A stretch of DNA of 64,000 nucleotides from Pseudomaricurvus hydrocarbonicus (GTDB taxonomy: Bacteria; Pseudomonadota; Gammaproteobacteria; Pseudomonadales; Cellvibrionaceae), in the NCBI RefSeq assembly GCF_011602365.1, contig NZ_JAAONZ010000004.1:248001-312000 (forward strand), written 5' to 3'. Shown here piece by piece: positions 55,078 to 64,000 of this stretch; position 1 is the stretch's first letter; every line of letters begins with the position of its first letter. The notes under the pieces are model-generated. The model was not told the origin of the DNA, ran no database searches, and worked only from the letters and a program-made list of their open reading frames with translations. The translations under genes were made by a program, and so were the position numbers.

Positions 55078-56862
55078 TTAAAAAGCGAAAGACTCTACAT
55101 CCATGTCCATCAGGCTGCTGGCGCCAGAGGTCATGGTTGTTGCCAAAGACTCGGTGCGAGGCAAAATACGCGCGAAGTAAAAATTAGCCGCCTGTACTTT
55201 AGCGGTATAGAACGCCGCGTCACCACGACCTTCATCCAGTGCAGCCTGAGCCTTGGTGGCAGCCAGAGCCCAGAAATACCCGAGGACTACATAACCAGAG
55301 AACATCAGGTAATCAACGGATGCGGCACCGACTTCGTCGGGGTTTTCCATAGCCGCCATACCCACTTTCATGGTTAGCTCACCCCATTGTTTGTTAGCTT
55401 CAGCCAATGTTGCCACCAGAGGATTTCCTGCATTGGCCTGGCAGAATTTATGAACCTCTTTGGTGAACGGCTTCATGATTTCACCCTGGCTCATCAATAC
55501 TTTACGACCCAGCAGGTCCAATGCCTGAATACCGGTGGTGCCTTCATACAACATGGAAATACGGCAATCACGAACGTTTTGCTCAGCACCCCACTCCGAA
55601 ATAAAGCCGTGACCACCAAAACACTGAACACCGTGGTTAGCCGATTCAAAACCCACTTCGGTCAGGAATGCTTTACAAATAGGTGTCAGGAACGCCAGTT
55701 TGGCATCGGCTTCTTTCGCCGACTCTTCCTCACCGTTGCTGATGATATCAACCAGCTTACCGCAATAAGCCATCAGCATACGCCCACCTTCGGCGAAGGC
55801 TTTCTGAGTCAGCAGCATGCGACGAACATCCGGGTGAACAATAATGGGGTCAGCCGGACCATCCGGGTTTTTCACACCGCTTAAAGAGCGCATTTGCAAA
55901 CGATCACGAGCGTAATCCAAAGACTTCTGGAAACCCAGTTCAGCGTGGGCAACACCCTGCAGTGCCGTGCCCAGACGCGCGGTGTTCATAAAGGTAAACA
56001 TGCAGTTCAAGCCACGGTTAGGCGGCCCAATCAAATAGCCTTTGGCATTATCGAAATTCATGACACAGGTTGCAGACGCTTTAATACCCATCTTGTGCTC
56101 AATGGATCCGCAGCTCACGCCATTTCTATCCGCTACGCTGCCATCTTCTGCGATGTTAAACTTGGGAACGATAAACAGTGAAATGCCCTTGGTGCCCGCA
56201 GGTGCATCCGGGAGACGAGCCAGAACAATATGGACGATATTTTCTGCCATGTCGTGTTCACCGGCAGAAATAAAGATTTTGGTTCCGGAAATAGCGTAAG
56301 AACCATCGGCATTGGGTTCGGCCTTGGTCCGCAGCATGCCCAGATCAGTACCGCAGTGAGGCTCAGTCAGGCACATAGTCCCGGTCCACTCACCGCTAAC
56401 CAGCTTGGTCAGGTACACTTCTTTCTGCTCGTCCGTACCGTGCTCTTCAATCGTGTTCATCGCACCGTGCGACAAGCCAGGGTACATGCCCCATGACCAG
56501 TTGGCAGTACCCACCATTTCATTGAGAACCAGACCCAGCGACGGCGGCAACCCCTGACCGCCGTGGTCCGGGCTGTGAGTCATTGAAGGCCAGCCGGCTT
56601 CAACAAACTGCTGATAAGCTTCTTTAAAACCTTTTGGAGTGGTAACTTCACCATCATTCCACTGACACCCTTCAGCGTCACCAGACTGATTGATCGGAGC
56701 CAGAACGTTTTCGCAGAACTTCGCGTTCTCTTCCATAATCGCGTTCGCAATATCCGCACCGGTTTCTTCGAACTTGGGAAGAGCCTGCCAGTGTTGCTCA
56801 TAGTCCAACAATTCGTACATGGTGAACTGTATATCACGTAGGGGCGCTTTATAGTCTGCCAT
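55078..56862 (-). CDS. Acyl-CoA dehydrogenase, DmdC/long type
   Basis: A 594-residue acyl-CoA dehydrogenase with the extra C-terminal domain seen in the DmdC (3-methylmercaptopropionyl-CoA dehydrogenase) group. N-terminal MADYKAPLRDIQFTMYELL is the group's hallmark. FAD region TMCLTEPHCGTDLGMLRTKA, FISAGEHDM, and the catalytic base Glu in MLYEGTTGIQALDLLGR. The exact acyl-CoA is unknown; genes of this group are often multiple and act on long-chain or sulfur acyl-CoA. First gene of a unit with the SCP2 protein. Confidence 0.93.
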   Translation of the reverse strand: MADYKAPLRDIQFTMYELLDYEQHWQALPKFEETGADIANAIMEENAKFCENVLAPINQSGDAEGCQWNDGEVTTPKGFKEAYQQFVEAGWPSMTHSPDHGGQGLPPSLGLVLNEMVGTANWSWGMYPGLSHGAMNTIEEHGTDEQKEVYLTKLVSGEWTGTMCLTEPHCGTDLGMLRTKAEPNADGSYAISGTKIFISAGEHDMAENIVHIVLARLPDAPAGTKGISLFIVPKFNIAEDGSVADRNGVSCGSIEHKMGIKASATCVMNFDNAKGYLIGPPNRGLNCMFTFMNTARLGTALQGVAHAELGFQKSLDYARDRLQMRSLSGVKNPDGPADPIIVHPDVRRMLLTQKAFAEGGRMLMAYCGKLVDIISNGEEESAKEADAKLAFLTPICKAFLTEVGFESANHGVQCFGGHGFISEWGAEQNVRDCRISMLYEGTTGIQALDLLGRKVLMSQGEIMKPFTKEVHKFCQANAGNPLVATLAEANKQWGELTMKVGMAAMENPDEVGAASVDYLMFSGYVVLGYFWALAATKAQAALDEGRGDAAFYTAKVQAANFYFARILPRTESLATTMTSGASSLMDMDVESFAF

Positions 56863-57111
56863 CCTGATAACCTCTGTGTCGTCTTTAAATTGATTTGTCC
56901 CTGAATTTCAGGCACTTATAAACAAACGCTAGAATCACGAATTCGTCAATTTCGCTCAATGGCAAAACTGACTACATTTACTATCAAATATGACTATAGA
57001 CCACTATAACGCCACAAATAGCCTGTGACTATTCGGTCAAAAATACTTTGGGCCGATCAACACAGACTTACACTTAAAGAACCTGCTTGACCAACAAGTC
57101 AGATATAAACG

Positions 57112-58173
57112 CTAGGCCGCGCCCTGCTCTACCGACATTTGCTTGCGGTATTCACCGGGAGTCAGTCCGGTCCACTTTTTGAATGCCCGGAAGAAGGCAC
57201 TGGTTTCATCAAATCCAAGGCGCTCGGAGATCACACTGTTAGTGAGGTCTTTACAGCCCAAATAATGGATGGCCGCTTCCAGGCGACATTCGTCTTTGAT
57301 TTTCTGAAACGAGGTCCCCTCCTGCTGTAAATGGCGGCGCAGGGTCGTTACCGATAAATTTAATTGGGAGGCGACGGCCTCGGCCCCAGGCATGGACTCA
57401 CTGACGTCTTTTGACAAGATAGTGCGCACCTTCGATTTAAGGGTACTGCGTGCACTGTTGTTAATGACCAGGTGGTACGGAGCCATGCGGATGAACTCGT
57501 CCAGGGTTTGTGGATTTTGGATGACCCGGGCATCCAGATAATCCTTGTGCAGCTCGAAACCATTGTATGGTTGCTCAAAGAAAATCTGTGCGGGATAAGA
57601 CTCTGCCAGAGCCCGGAAAGACTCGGGGCATGGAAATGTAAAACTGATCGATTCCAGAGGGATTTCCTGCCCAATCAACCAACAGTGAAATCGGTGCCAA
57701 ACCGCCAAAGACGTCCTGATACGGTCAGCGTTTTCGACCGACATCAGCTGCTCAAAGGCCTCATCGGACAAAGATTCGATCCCTGCCATTCGAATCGAGG
57801 CCAATTCACCCTCGCCCTCAACCAGGATCGACCGAACCTGGAAACCACGGCATATTTCACTGAACTCACCCGTGCGAATCACCGCCTGACGCAGGCTTTC
57901 ACAATGAATAAGCGTGAGGCAAAGCAACCGGAATGAGCCCCAGCGGACCTTACCTCCGGCCATCATTCCAAAACACTCGTCCTGCATTTGCCACATGATG
58001 CGCTGGTAGAGTTGTCCGTACTTCACCGCTGAAAAAAAGCGCCCATCCTCGATATCTTCCGGTGAAATACCCAGCGCCTGCAGTAACTCATCCGTGTCAC
58101 AGCCCTGTTCTTGCGCTGCATCCAGTAATGCACGGGCATACTCGACGGATACGGGACTATCAAATATCGCCAT
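57112..58173 (-). CDS. AraC-family transcriptional regulator
   Basis: A 353-residue AraC protein with an N-terminal arabinose-binding-like domain of the OruR/ArgR-like kind (about 20-200) and a C-terminal pair of helix-turn-helix motifs (VASQLNLSVTTLRRHLQQEGTSFQKIKDECRLEAAIHYL, then SVISERLGFDETSAFFRAFKKWTGLTPGEYR). It is upstream of and in the same direction as the DmdC-type gene, 249 bp away. A role in controlling that unit is plausible. Confidence 0.93.
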   Translation of the reverse strand: MAIFDSPVSVEYARALLDAAQEQGCDTDELLQALGISPEDIEDGRFFSAVKYGQLYQRIMWQMQDECFGMMAGGKVRWGSFRLLCLTLIHCESLRQAVIRTGEFSEICRGFQVRSILVEGEGELASIRMAGIESLSDEAFEQLMSVENADRIRTSLAVWHRFHCWLIGQEIPLESISFTFPCPESFRALAESYPAQIFFEQPYNGFELHKDYLDARVIQNPQTLDEFIRMAPYHLVINNSARSTLKSKVRTILSKDVSESMPGAEAVASQLNLSVTTLRRHLQQEGTSFQKIKDECRLEAAIHYLGCKDLTNSVISERLGFDETSAFFRAFKKWTGLTPGEYRKQMSVEQGAA

Positions 58174-58242
58174 AAAGCTGACACCATTCGGCCTGGCCGA
58201 CAGAGATTGGGGTGACTATACTGGCTTCATTGGTCAAGATTT

Positions 58243-58464
58243 TCAATCGTCATTTCTGAGCTTTTGAACAAATTTGATCAAAACAACCATGCCGATAGCG
58301 GCCACCATCAGGCCGAGTATCAACACCAGTGAAATTAAAAAGAATTGACTCAGCGTTTCCAGAGGTACATCCCAGCCCCAAACGGCCAGTGCCAAAAACG
58401 CCAGAGATGCCAAAACAGCCACCGAAGCAGCGGATCTGGACTTATTCTTCCTGGAAAAAATCAT
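58243..58464 (-). CDS. Small two-helix membrane protein
   Basis: A 73-residue protein with a basic start (MIFSRKNKSRSA) and two hydrophobic segments (about 13-30 and 37-63), ending in a positively charged tail. No family recognised. It stands alone, with 110 bp to the HAD gene and 69 bp to the AraC gene. Confidence 0.6.
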   Translation of the reverse strand: MIFSRKNKSRSAASVAVLASLAFLALAVWGWDVPLETLSQFFLISLVLILGLMVAAIGMVVLIKFVQKLRNDD

Positions 58465-58574
58465 ACAACACCTTTAACAATTCAGAGACCGGCATTGGCC
58501 ATATGGCAAAACGCCTCTCTGACGGTTTCAGACTTAACACAAACTCAGCCACAGTAGCGGCCTGCCAGCCGAGG

Positions 58575-59426
58575 CTAACTCCCAGCCAAGTGTTCCAACA
58601 CTACAGCTACGCCATCTTCCCAAACGGCTGTAGTGACAATATCAGCCTGGGCTTTGACATCGTCTGTTGCATTTCCCATCGCCACACCCACCCCGGACAA
58701 CTGCAAAAAGGTTTTATCAGATTGCGCATCCCCAAAAGAAATCACCTGATCAGCGGTGACGCCATGGTATTCCAGCAACTGCTGAAAGCCAGTCTGCTTG
58801 CAGGCCCGCGAGCTGATCACACTGACAAACAACCAATCCGGCTTTGCCGCCATCTTAGCATAGGCAAACACGGCGTCAGGAAATCGTTTTTCCAGGGCAT
58901 AGAGCTTGGCATGATCTTGTCTGGCGGATACTGCAAACAACAGCTTAATAACGGCCTCATCCGCTTCCAGCTCATCAAAAGCACACATTTCAGGGGCTGC
59001 TCTCAGGTGTTGACTGTGCAATTGTCCCAAGGCGGTGATGGCTTCGACGTAAAAGCGATGCCGGCCACAGACTTCGATATACACCTGCATGTGTTTCGCC
59101 GCCGCCAACAGGCACTCAACCAAGGCCTGCTCCAATGGGTGCTCAGCCAGGCTTTCCCCCGTTTGTGGATTGTGAAGCAGAGCGCCGGTATAAAACAAAC
59201 CCGCATGATTTAAGCCCAGTTCACGCACCAGAAAATCAGCCGCAAACAGGGGCCGCCCCGAAGCCACGGCCGTTTTAACCCCCCGCGCCTGAACGGAATG
59301 GATAGCCTGCCGCACTCTTTCCGTATAGTTACCATCCAATCCCAGCAACGTGCCATCAATATCAAAGAAAGCCAGGCGAATATCACGCTGCAAAAAGCGC
59401 TTCGCTTCAGGAGACGATATATGCAT
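58575..59426 (-). CDS. Cof-type HAD-superfamily phosphatase
   Basis: A 283-residue HAD-IIB hydrolase. Motif I is FFDIDGTL with nucleophile D22 and D24; motif II follows in TAVASGR; motif IV is in SFGDAQSDKTFLQLSGVGVAMGNATDDVK. The C2-type cap is between them. Usual role is dephosphorylation of sugar phosphates, phospholipid head groups or cofactors such as PLP; the substrate is not readable. Confidence 0.93.
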   Translation of the reverse strand: MHISSPEAKRFLQRDIRLAFFDIDGTLLGLDGNYTERVRQAIHSVQARGVKTAVASGRPLFAADFLVRELGLNHAGLFYTGALLHNPQTGESLAEHPLEQALVECLLAAAKHMQVYIEVCGRHRFYVEAITALGQLHSQHLRAAPEMCAFDELEADEAVIKLLFAVSARQDHAKLYALEKRFPDAVFAYAKMAAKPDWLFVSVISSRACKQTGFQQLLEYHGVTADQVISFGDAQSDKTFLQLSGVGVAMGNATDDVKAQADIVTTAVWEDGVAVVLEHLAGS

Positions 59427-59738
59427 AAGTGTTTTTCATTCACGGTTAAAGAAGGACGGGCTAACGCCAGACAGCGGCCGCCCCCGTAATTGGGCCGAGT
59501 GACGGTATTTCATTTTTTCATCAGCGAGGTATTTTGGATCAGCGACTGCCTCGATAAGGACCCCACCCAACCAAGGGTTTCAGGACCGAGAATGATCCAC
59601 GGGTCCCGGCACCTAACACCAAAAGCCTTCGCAGTAGCTCAACAATCAGGCTGCCCGAAGACCAGACTGTAGGGCTGCCCGAACACCACACTACAGGACT
59701 GCCCGAACACCACACTACAGGACTGCCCGAACACCAGA
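59427..59738. other. Gene-free region with minisatellite
   Basis: 312 bp with no supported gene. The 24-bp minisatellite occupies its far end. A 77-codon frame through the repeat encodes only an eight-residue repeat and is not a convincing gene. Confidence 0.5.
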
Positions 59739-59747
59739 CTACAGGCT
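59653..59747. repeat. Minisatellite, 4 x 24 bp
   Basis: Four adjacent units of 24 bases (the last is 23). Units 2 and 3 are identical (starting at 59677 and 59701); units 1 and 4 differ at a few bases. The unit begins GCCCGAACACCACACTACAG. Since 24 is a multiple of three all frames stay open. The stop codon (59739-59741) of the next gene lies in the last unit. Confidence 0.93.
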
Positions 59748-60164
59748 GAGAGACCCCTCGTGACTCCACTCACAGCGCACCTGCATATCGCCAGACCCCG
59801 GAATATGAGTGTCGCTGGCGGACTCCCAGGTAAAGGTGTGGGTGCCCGATAATTCAGTTTCCAAATGCACGGTGGCTGAAACCCAATACATTTGACTGAG
59901 CAGCTCTTCAAATTTGGCAATCCACTGCTCCCACTCGTATTCCACGGCTTTGTAGGAGGCACCGAAGTGCATAACCTCGGTCTGATAGTTTGCCTGATCG
60001 ACCTCCACCTGTGGAATCGCAAACATTTCCTGACACAGAAAAGGCCAGCCGTCCGCCTTGGGCAGCCCTAATAATGCCTGCCGATTTATTCTACGACGGG
60101 ATGAATCTGTCTCGTAATAGGAGGCATCTTTAATACAACCGTAAACAATCGATTCCTGATCCAT
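59739..60164 (-). CDS. Conserved-looking hypothetical protein
   Basis: A 141-residue cytosolic protein with many aromatic residues (YYETDSSRRRINRQALLGLPKADGWPFLCQEMFAIPQVEVDQAN, then EVMHFGASYKAVEYEWEQWIAKFEELLSQMYWVSATVHLETELSGTHTFTWE). No family is named with confidence. It starts 12 bp after the SLT lipoprotein gene and is probably co-transcribed with it. Its stop lies in the 24-bp minisatellite, so repeat-number changes could alter its 3' end. Confidence 0.68.
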   Translation of the reverse strand: MDQESIVYGCIKDASYYETDSSRRRINRQALLGLPKADGWPFLCQEMFAIPQVEVDQANYQTEVMHFGASYKAVEYEWEQWIAKFEELLSQMYWVSATVHLETELSGTHTFTWESASDTHIPGSGDMQVRCEWSHEGSLSL

Positions 60165-60176
60165 AATCTTCAGCCC

Positions 60177-60800
60177 TTAGAAAAACCACCAACCGTTGCT
60201 TTCCAAACGCTCCTGACATCCTGCCAGTTGCCGTTTATACGTCGCCGCACGGGAAGACACTTTTTTGGCCACACCGGTCAACCAGCGTTTGTTGCTGTAG
60301 GTTCTGCGACTGAAACCACCATGCCCTTCATGGTACGCAAGGTACAAATTATACGGGTCGTTCAACCCGATGCCATTGCGCTTGTGACTGACGCTGTTGT
60401 ACCAGGCGACAAAATCCACCGCATCCGCAAAATCGTCACGATCTGCCCCCCACCCGCCGGCCTGATCTTTATACCAATCCCAGGTTTCATCTTTCGCCTG
60501 AGAAAACCCGTAGGCACTGCTAACGCGAGGGCCGGGGAAAACCCACAACAATTTTGTCCGCGGAGGCTTTGCCTTCGGCTGGAAACGCGATTCCTGATGC
60601 ATAAACGCCATCAATATCGGTATCGGAGTGCCCCATTTCTTCTGCGCCGACAGCGCGTCGTCGTACCAGCCATCTTTCTCATCAAAAATATGACAAATAT
60701 TATCCACATGCCGCGGCGGAGAGGTAACACAACCGGTCAAGCCGGCCACCACTACAATCGCTAACACACCGCGCGTTAGTATCAACTTCAGAAATTCCAT
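60177..60800 (-). CDS. SLT-domain lipoprotein (lytic transglycosylase-like)
   Basis: A 207-residue lipoprotein from the ATG at 60800, preceded by GGGAAGG. The signal ends in the lipobox L-T-G-C with C24. The lysozyme-like domain has the catalytic Glu E70 in MHQESRF, then AYGFSQAKDETWDWYKDQ and YNLYLAYHEGHGGF. It would cleave the glycan strand of peptidoglycan from the outer-membrane inner face. Longer starts (60833, overlapping the ligA stop) are possible but would lengthen the signal without benefit. Follows ligA by 13 bp. Confidence 0.88.
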   Translation of the reverse strand: MEFLKLILTRGVLAIVVVAGLTGCVTSPPRHVDNICHIFDEKDGWYDDALSAQKKWGTPIPILMAFMHQESRFQPKAKPPRTKLLWVFPGPRVSSAYGFSQAKDETWDWYKDQAGGWGADRDDFADAVDFVAWYNSVSHKRNGIGLNDPYNLYLAYHEGHGGFSRRTYSNKRWLTGVAKKVSSRAATYKRQLAGCQERLESNGWWFF

Positions 60801-60813
60801 TTGCCTTCCCGTG

Positions 60814-63240
<2,427 letters not shown>

Positions 63241-64000
63241 TCAAACGCGAGAGAGCTGTTTACGTTCAAATTCCCGTATGCGCTGGCGACAATGCTCAAT
63301 CGTTTGCTGAGTCATGATACTGCGCTGCTCATCTTTGAGTTCTCCGCCCAGACTGTCAGCCAACGTCATTGCTGTATTCGCCATGATATTGAAGGCTTCC
63401 ATGCTGTTAGCGCTCATGGGCAAAGTCATAAAAAAGCTGACGCCCGGAGTTTCGAATTCACTCATGGTACTGAGGTCAAAGGTTCCCGGAACAACCATAT
63501 TCACCATACTGAACAGCAGATCTCCCTCGCCATCCTCGCCTTCATGGCGGTGAAAAATCTGCATATCACCAAAACGCATACCACACTGTAACAGGACCTG
63601 CAGGAGATCAGCTCCCTGAAAGCGCTCCCCCCCCGTAGACATGACATTGATGACCAGCACTTCTTCTACTTCAGGCTCTTGCTCGGGTTCAGAGTCTTGA
63701 TGAGCCTTGCTTCTGCTTTCTGCGCGCTCAGCTTTTGTGGCCGACCGAGCCGTTTCCTCTGAAGCCGTAGCCGGCTCCGGCAGCCTCTCATCAAGTGAAG
63801 GCTCCTCGATGGAGATTTCAGCAATTGAGGGTTCCTTGCGTAAACCCTCATCCTCGGTAACCGATTCCATCAACATAGGGACTTCTTCATCCAGATTTAA
63901 AGTCACCTGTTCGGGGATTTTGCGGCGCCCCAGGGTCGTCTTGCTTCTTACAAAGTCCTGCTGAAGATTTCGGGTCAATTCACGCGTATCGTCTTCATCC
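63241..64000 (-). CDS. zipA: Cell division protein ZipA (5' end missing)
   Basis: The C-terminal 253 or so residues of ZipA, the inner-membrane anchor that tethers FtsZ at the division ring. The frame runs on past the window edge (the codons just before TRNLQQD read DEDDTREL), so the start and the N-terminal membrane helix are outside. Visible are the charged Pro/Glu-rich linker (about 20-105 of this part) and the conserved FtsZ-binding domain (LVINVMSTGGERFQGADLLQVLLQCGMRFGDMQIFHRHE, then DLLFSMVNMVVPGTFDLSTM). Upstream neighbour is likely smc, as in relatives, but this is not seen. Confidence 0.93.
   Translation of the reverse strand, partial: DEDDTRELTRNLQQDFVRSKTTLGRRKIPEQVTLNLDEEVPMLMESVTEDEGLRKEPSIAEISIEEPSLDERLPEPATASEETARSATKAERAESRSKAHQDSEPEQEPEVEEVLVINVMSTGGERFQGADLLQVLLQCGMRFGDMQIFHRHEGEDGEGDLLFSMVNMVVPGTFDLSTMSEFETPGVSFFMTLPMSANSMEAFNIMANTAMTLADSLGGELKDEQRSIMTQQTIEHCRQRIREFERKQLSRV

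Noticed and set aside
56938-56947. ACGAATTCGT palindrome before the DmdC-type gene
   Set aside because: Only 10 bp; such palindromes occur often by chance.
58329-59213. 294-codon plus-strand frame opposite the HAD gene and small membrane gene
   Set aside because: It crosses two minus-strand genes and lacks domain or start support.
59653-59747. CRISPR array
   Set aside because: The four 24-bp units are directly adjacent with no spacers, and no cas genes are present.
59539-59769. Repeat protein with SGSPVVWC units
   Set aside because: The apparent protein is only the translation of a 24-bp minisatellite; no start signal or homology pattern.

Overview
The window is chromosomal DNA from a gammaproteobacterium, most likely a marine, oil- or lipid-degrading member of the Cellvibrionales/Pseudomonadales side of the class. 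This rests on MiaE, zipA followed by ligA, an E. coli-type AcnB, FeoA/FeoB, a FixL/FixJ pair, the SpeA plus carboxynorspermidine polyamine route, and a large acyl-CoA/SDR catabolic cluster. The genus is not resolved. No rRNA, tRNA, CRISPR array, prophage, transposase or integrase was seen.

Layout. Bases 1-3,800: a LysR regulator divergent from an iron-containing alcohol dehydrogenase and a thioesterase, then a small outer-membrane barrel protein. 4,180-6,700: ferrous-iron uptake operon feoA-feoB-Cys-rich membrane protein (minus strand) with a promoter-like sequence and a palindrome in front. 7,000-8,650: a DUF1326/DUF2182 pair. 9,000-14,400: a BetT-type BCCT transporter and a marR-emrA-emrB efflux operon. 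14,700-20,050: an unknown exported protein divergent from a periplasm-directed KatG whose upstream region carries an OxyR-like tetrad, then a DUF3833 lipoprotein and a sugar-isomerase-like TIM barrel. 20,188-23,600: a TonB-dependent receptor divergent from a 2OG-Fe(II) oxygenase. 23,691-25,836: a three-gene unit DUF1289, miaE, and a ferredoxin/ferredoxin-reductase fusion.

26,457-32,450: two tandem AcnB-family aconitases with separate terminators. The first is a divergent, longer type with a palindrome, a promoter-like sequence and a hairpin-rich leader. The second is the E. coli type. 32,916-37,250: speA, carboxy(nor)spermidine dehydrogenase and nspC, a spermidine route independent of S-adenosylmethionine decarboxylase. 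37,288-42,411 (minus): a hypothetical gene, a periplasmic solute-binding protein, a patatin and a FixJ/FixL-like two-component system. 42,793-56,862: a lipid/acid catabolic region with a second LysR, histidine phosphatase, acyl-CoA dehydrogenase, ACAD10/LvaA-type kinase, quinone oxidoreductase, three SDRs, epoxide hydrolase and CurA-like reductase, then on the minus strand an acyl-CoA ligase, SCP2-domain protein and DmdC-type dehydrogenase. 57,112-64,000 (minus): AraC regulator, small membrane protein, HAD phosphatase, an unknown gene ending in a 24-bp minisatellite, an SLT lipoprotein, ligA and a partial zipA.

The most interesting points are the structured leader and palindrome before the first aconitase, MiaE abutting a possible dedicated electron donor, the split kinase plus dehydrogenase pair that matches the two halves of mammalian ACAD11 and bacterial LvaA/LvaC, the OxyR-like site before katG, a perfect 17-bp-stem hairpin inside a coding sequence, and short tandem duplications at seven loci.
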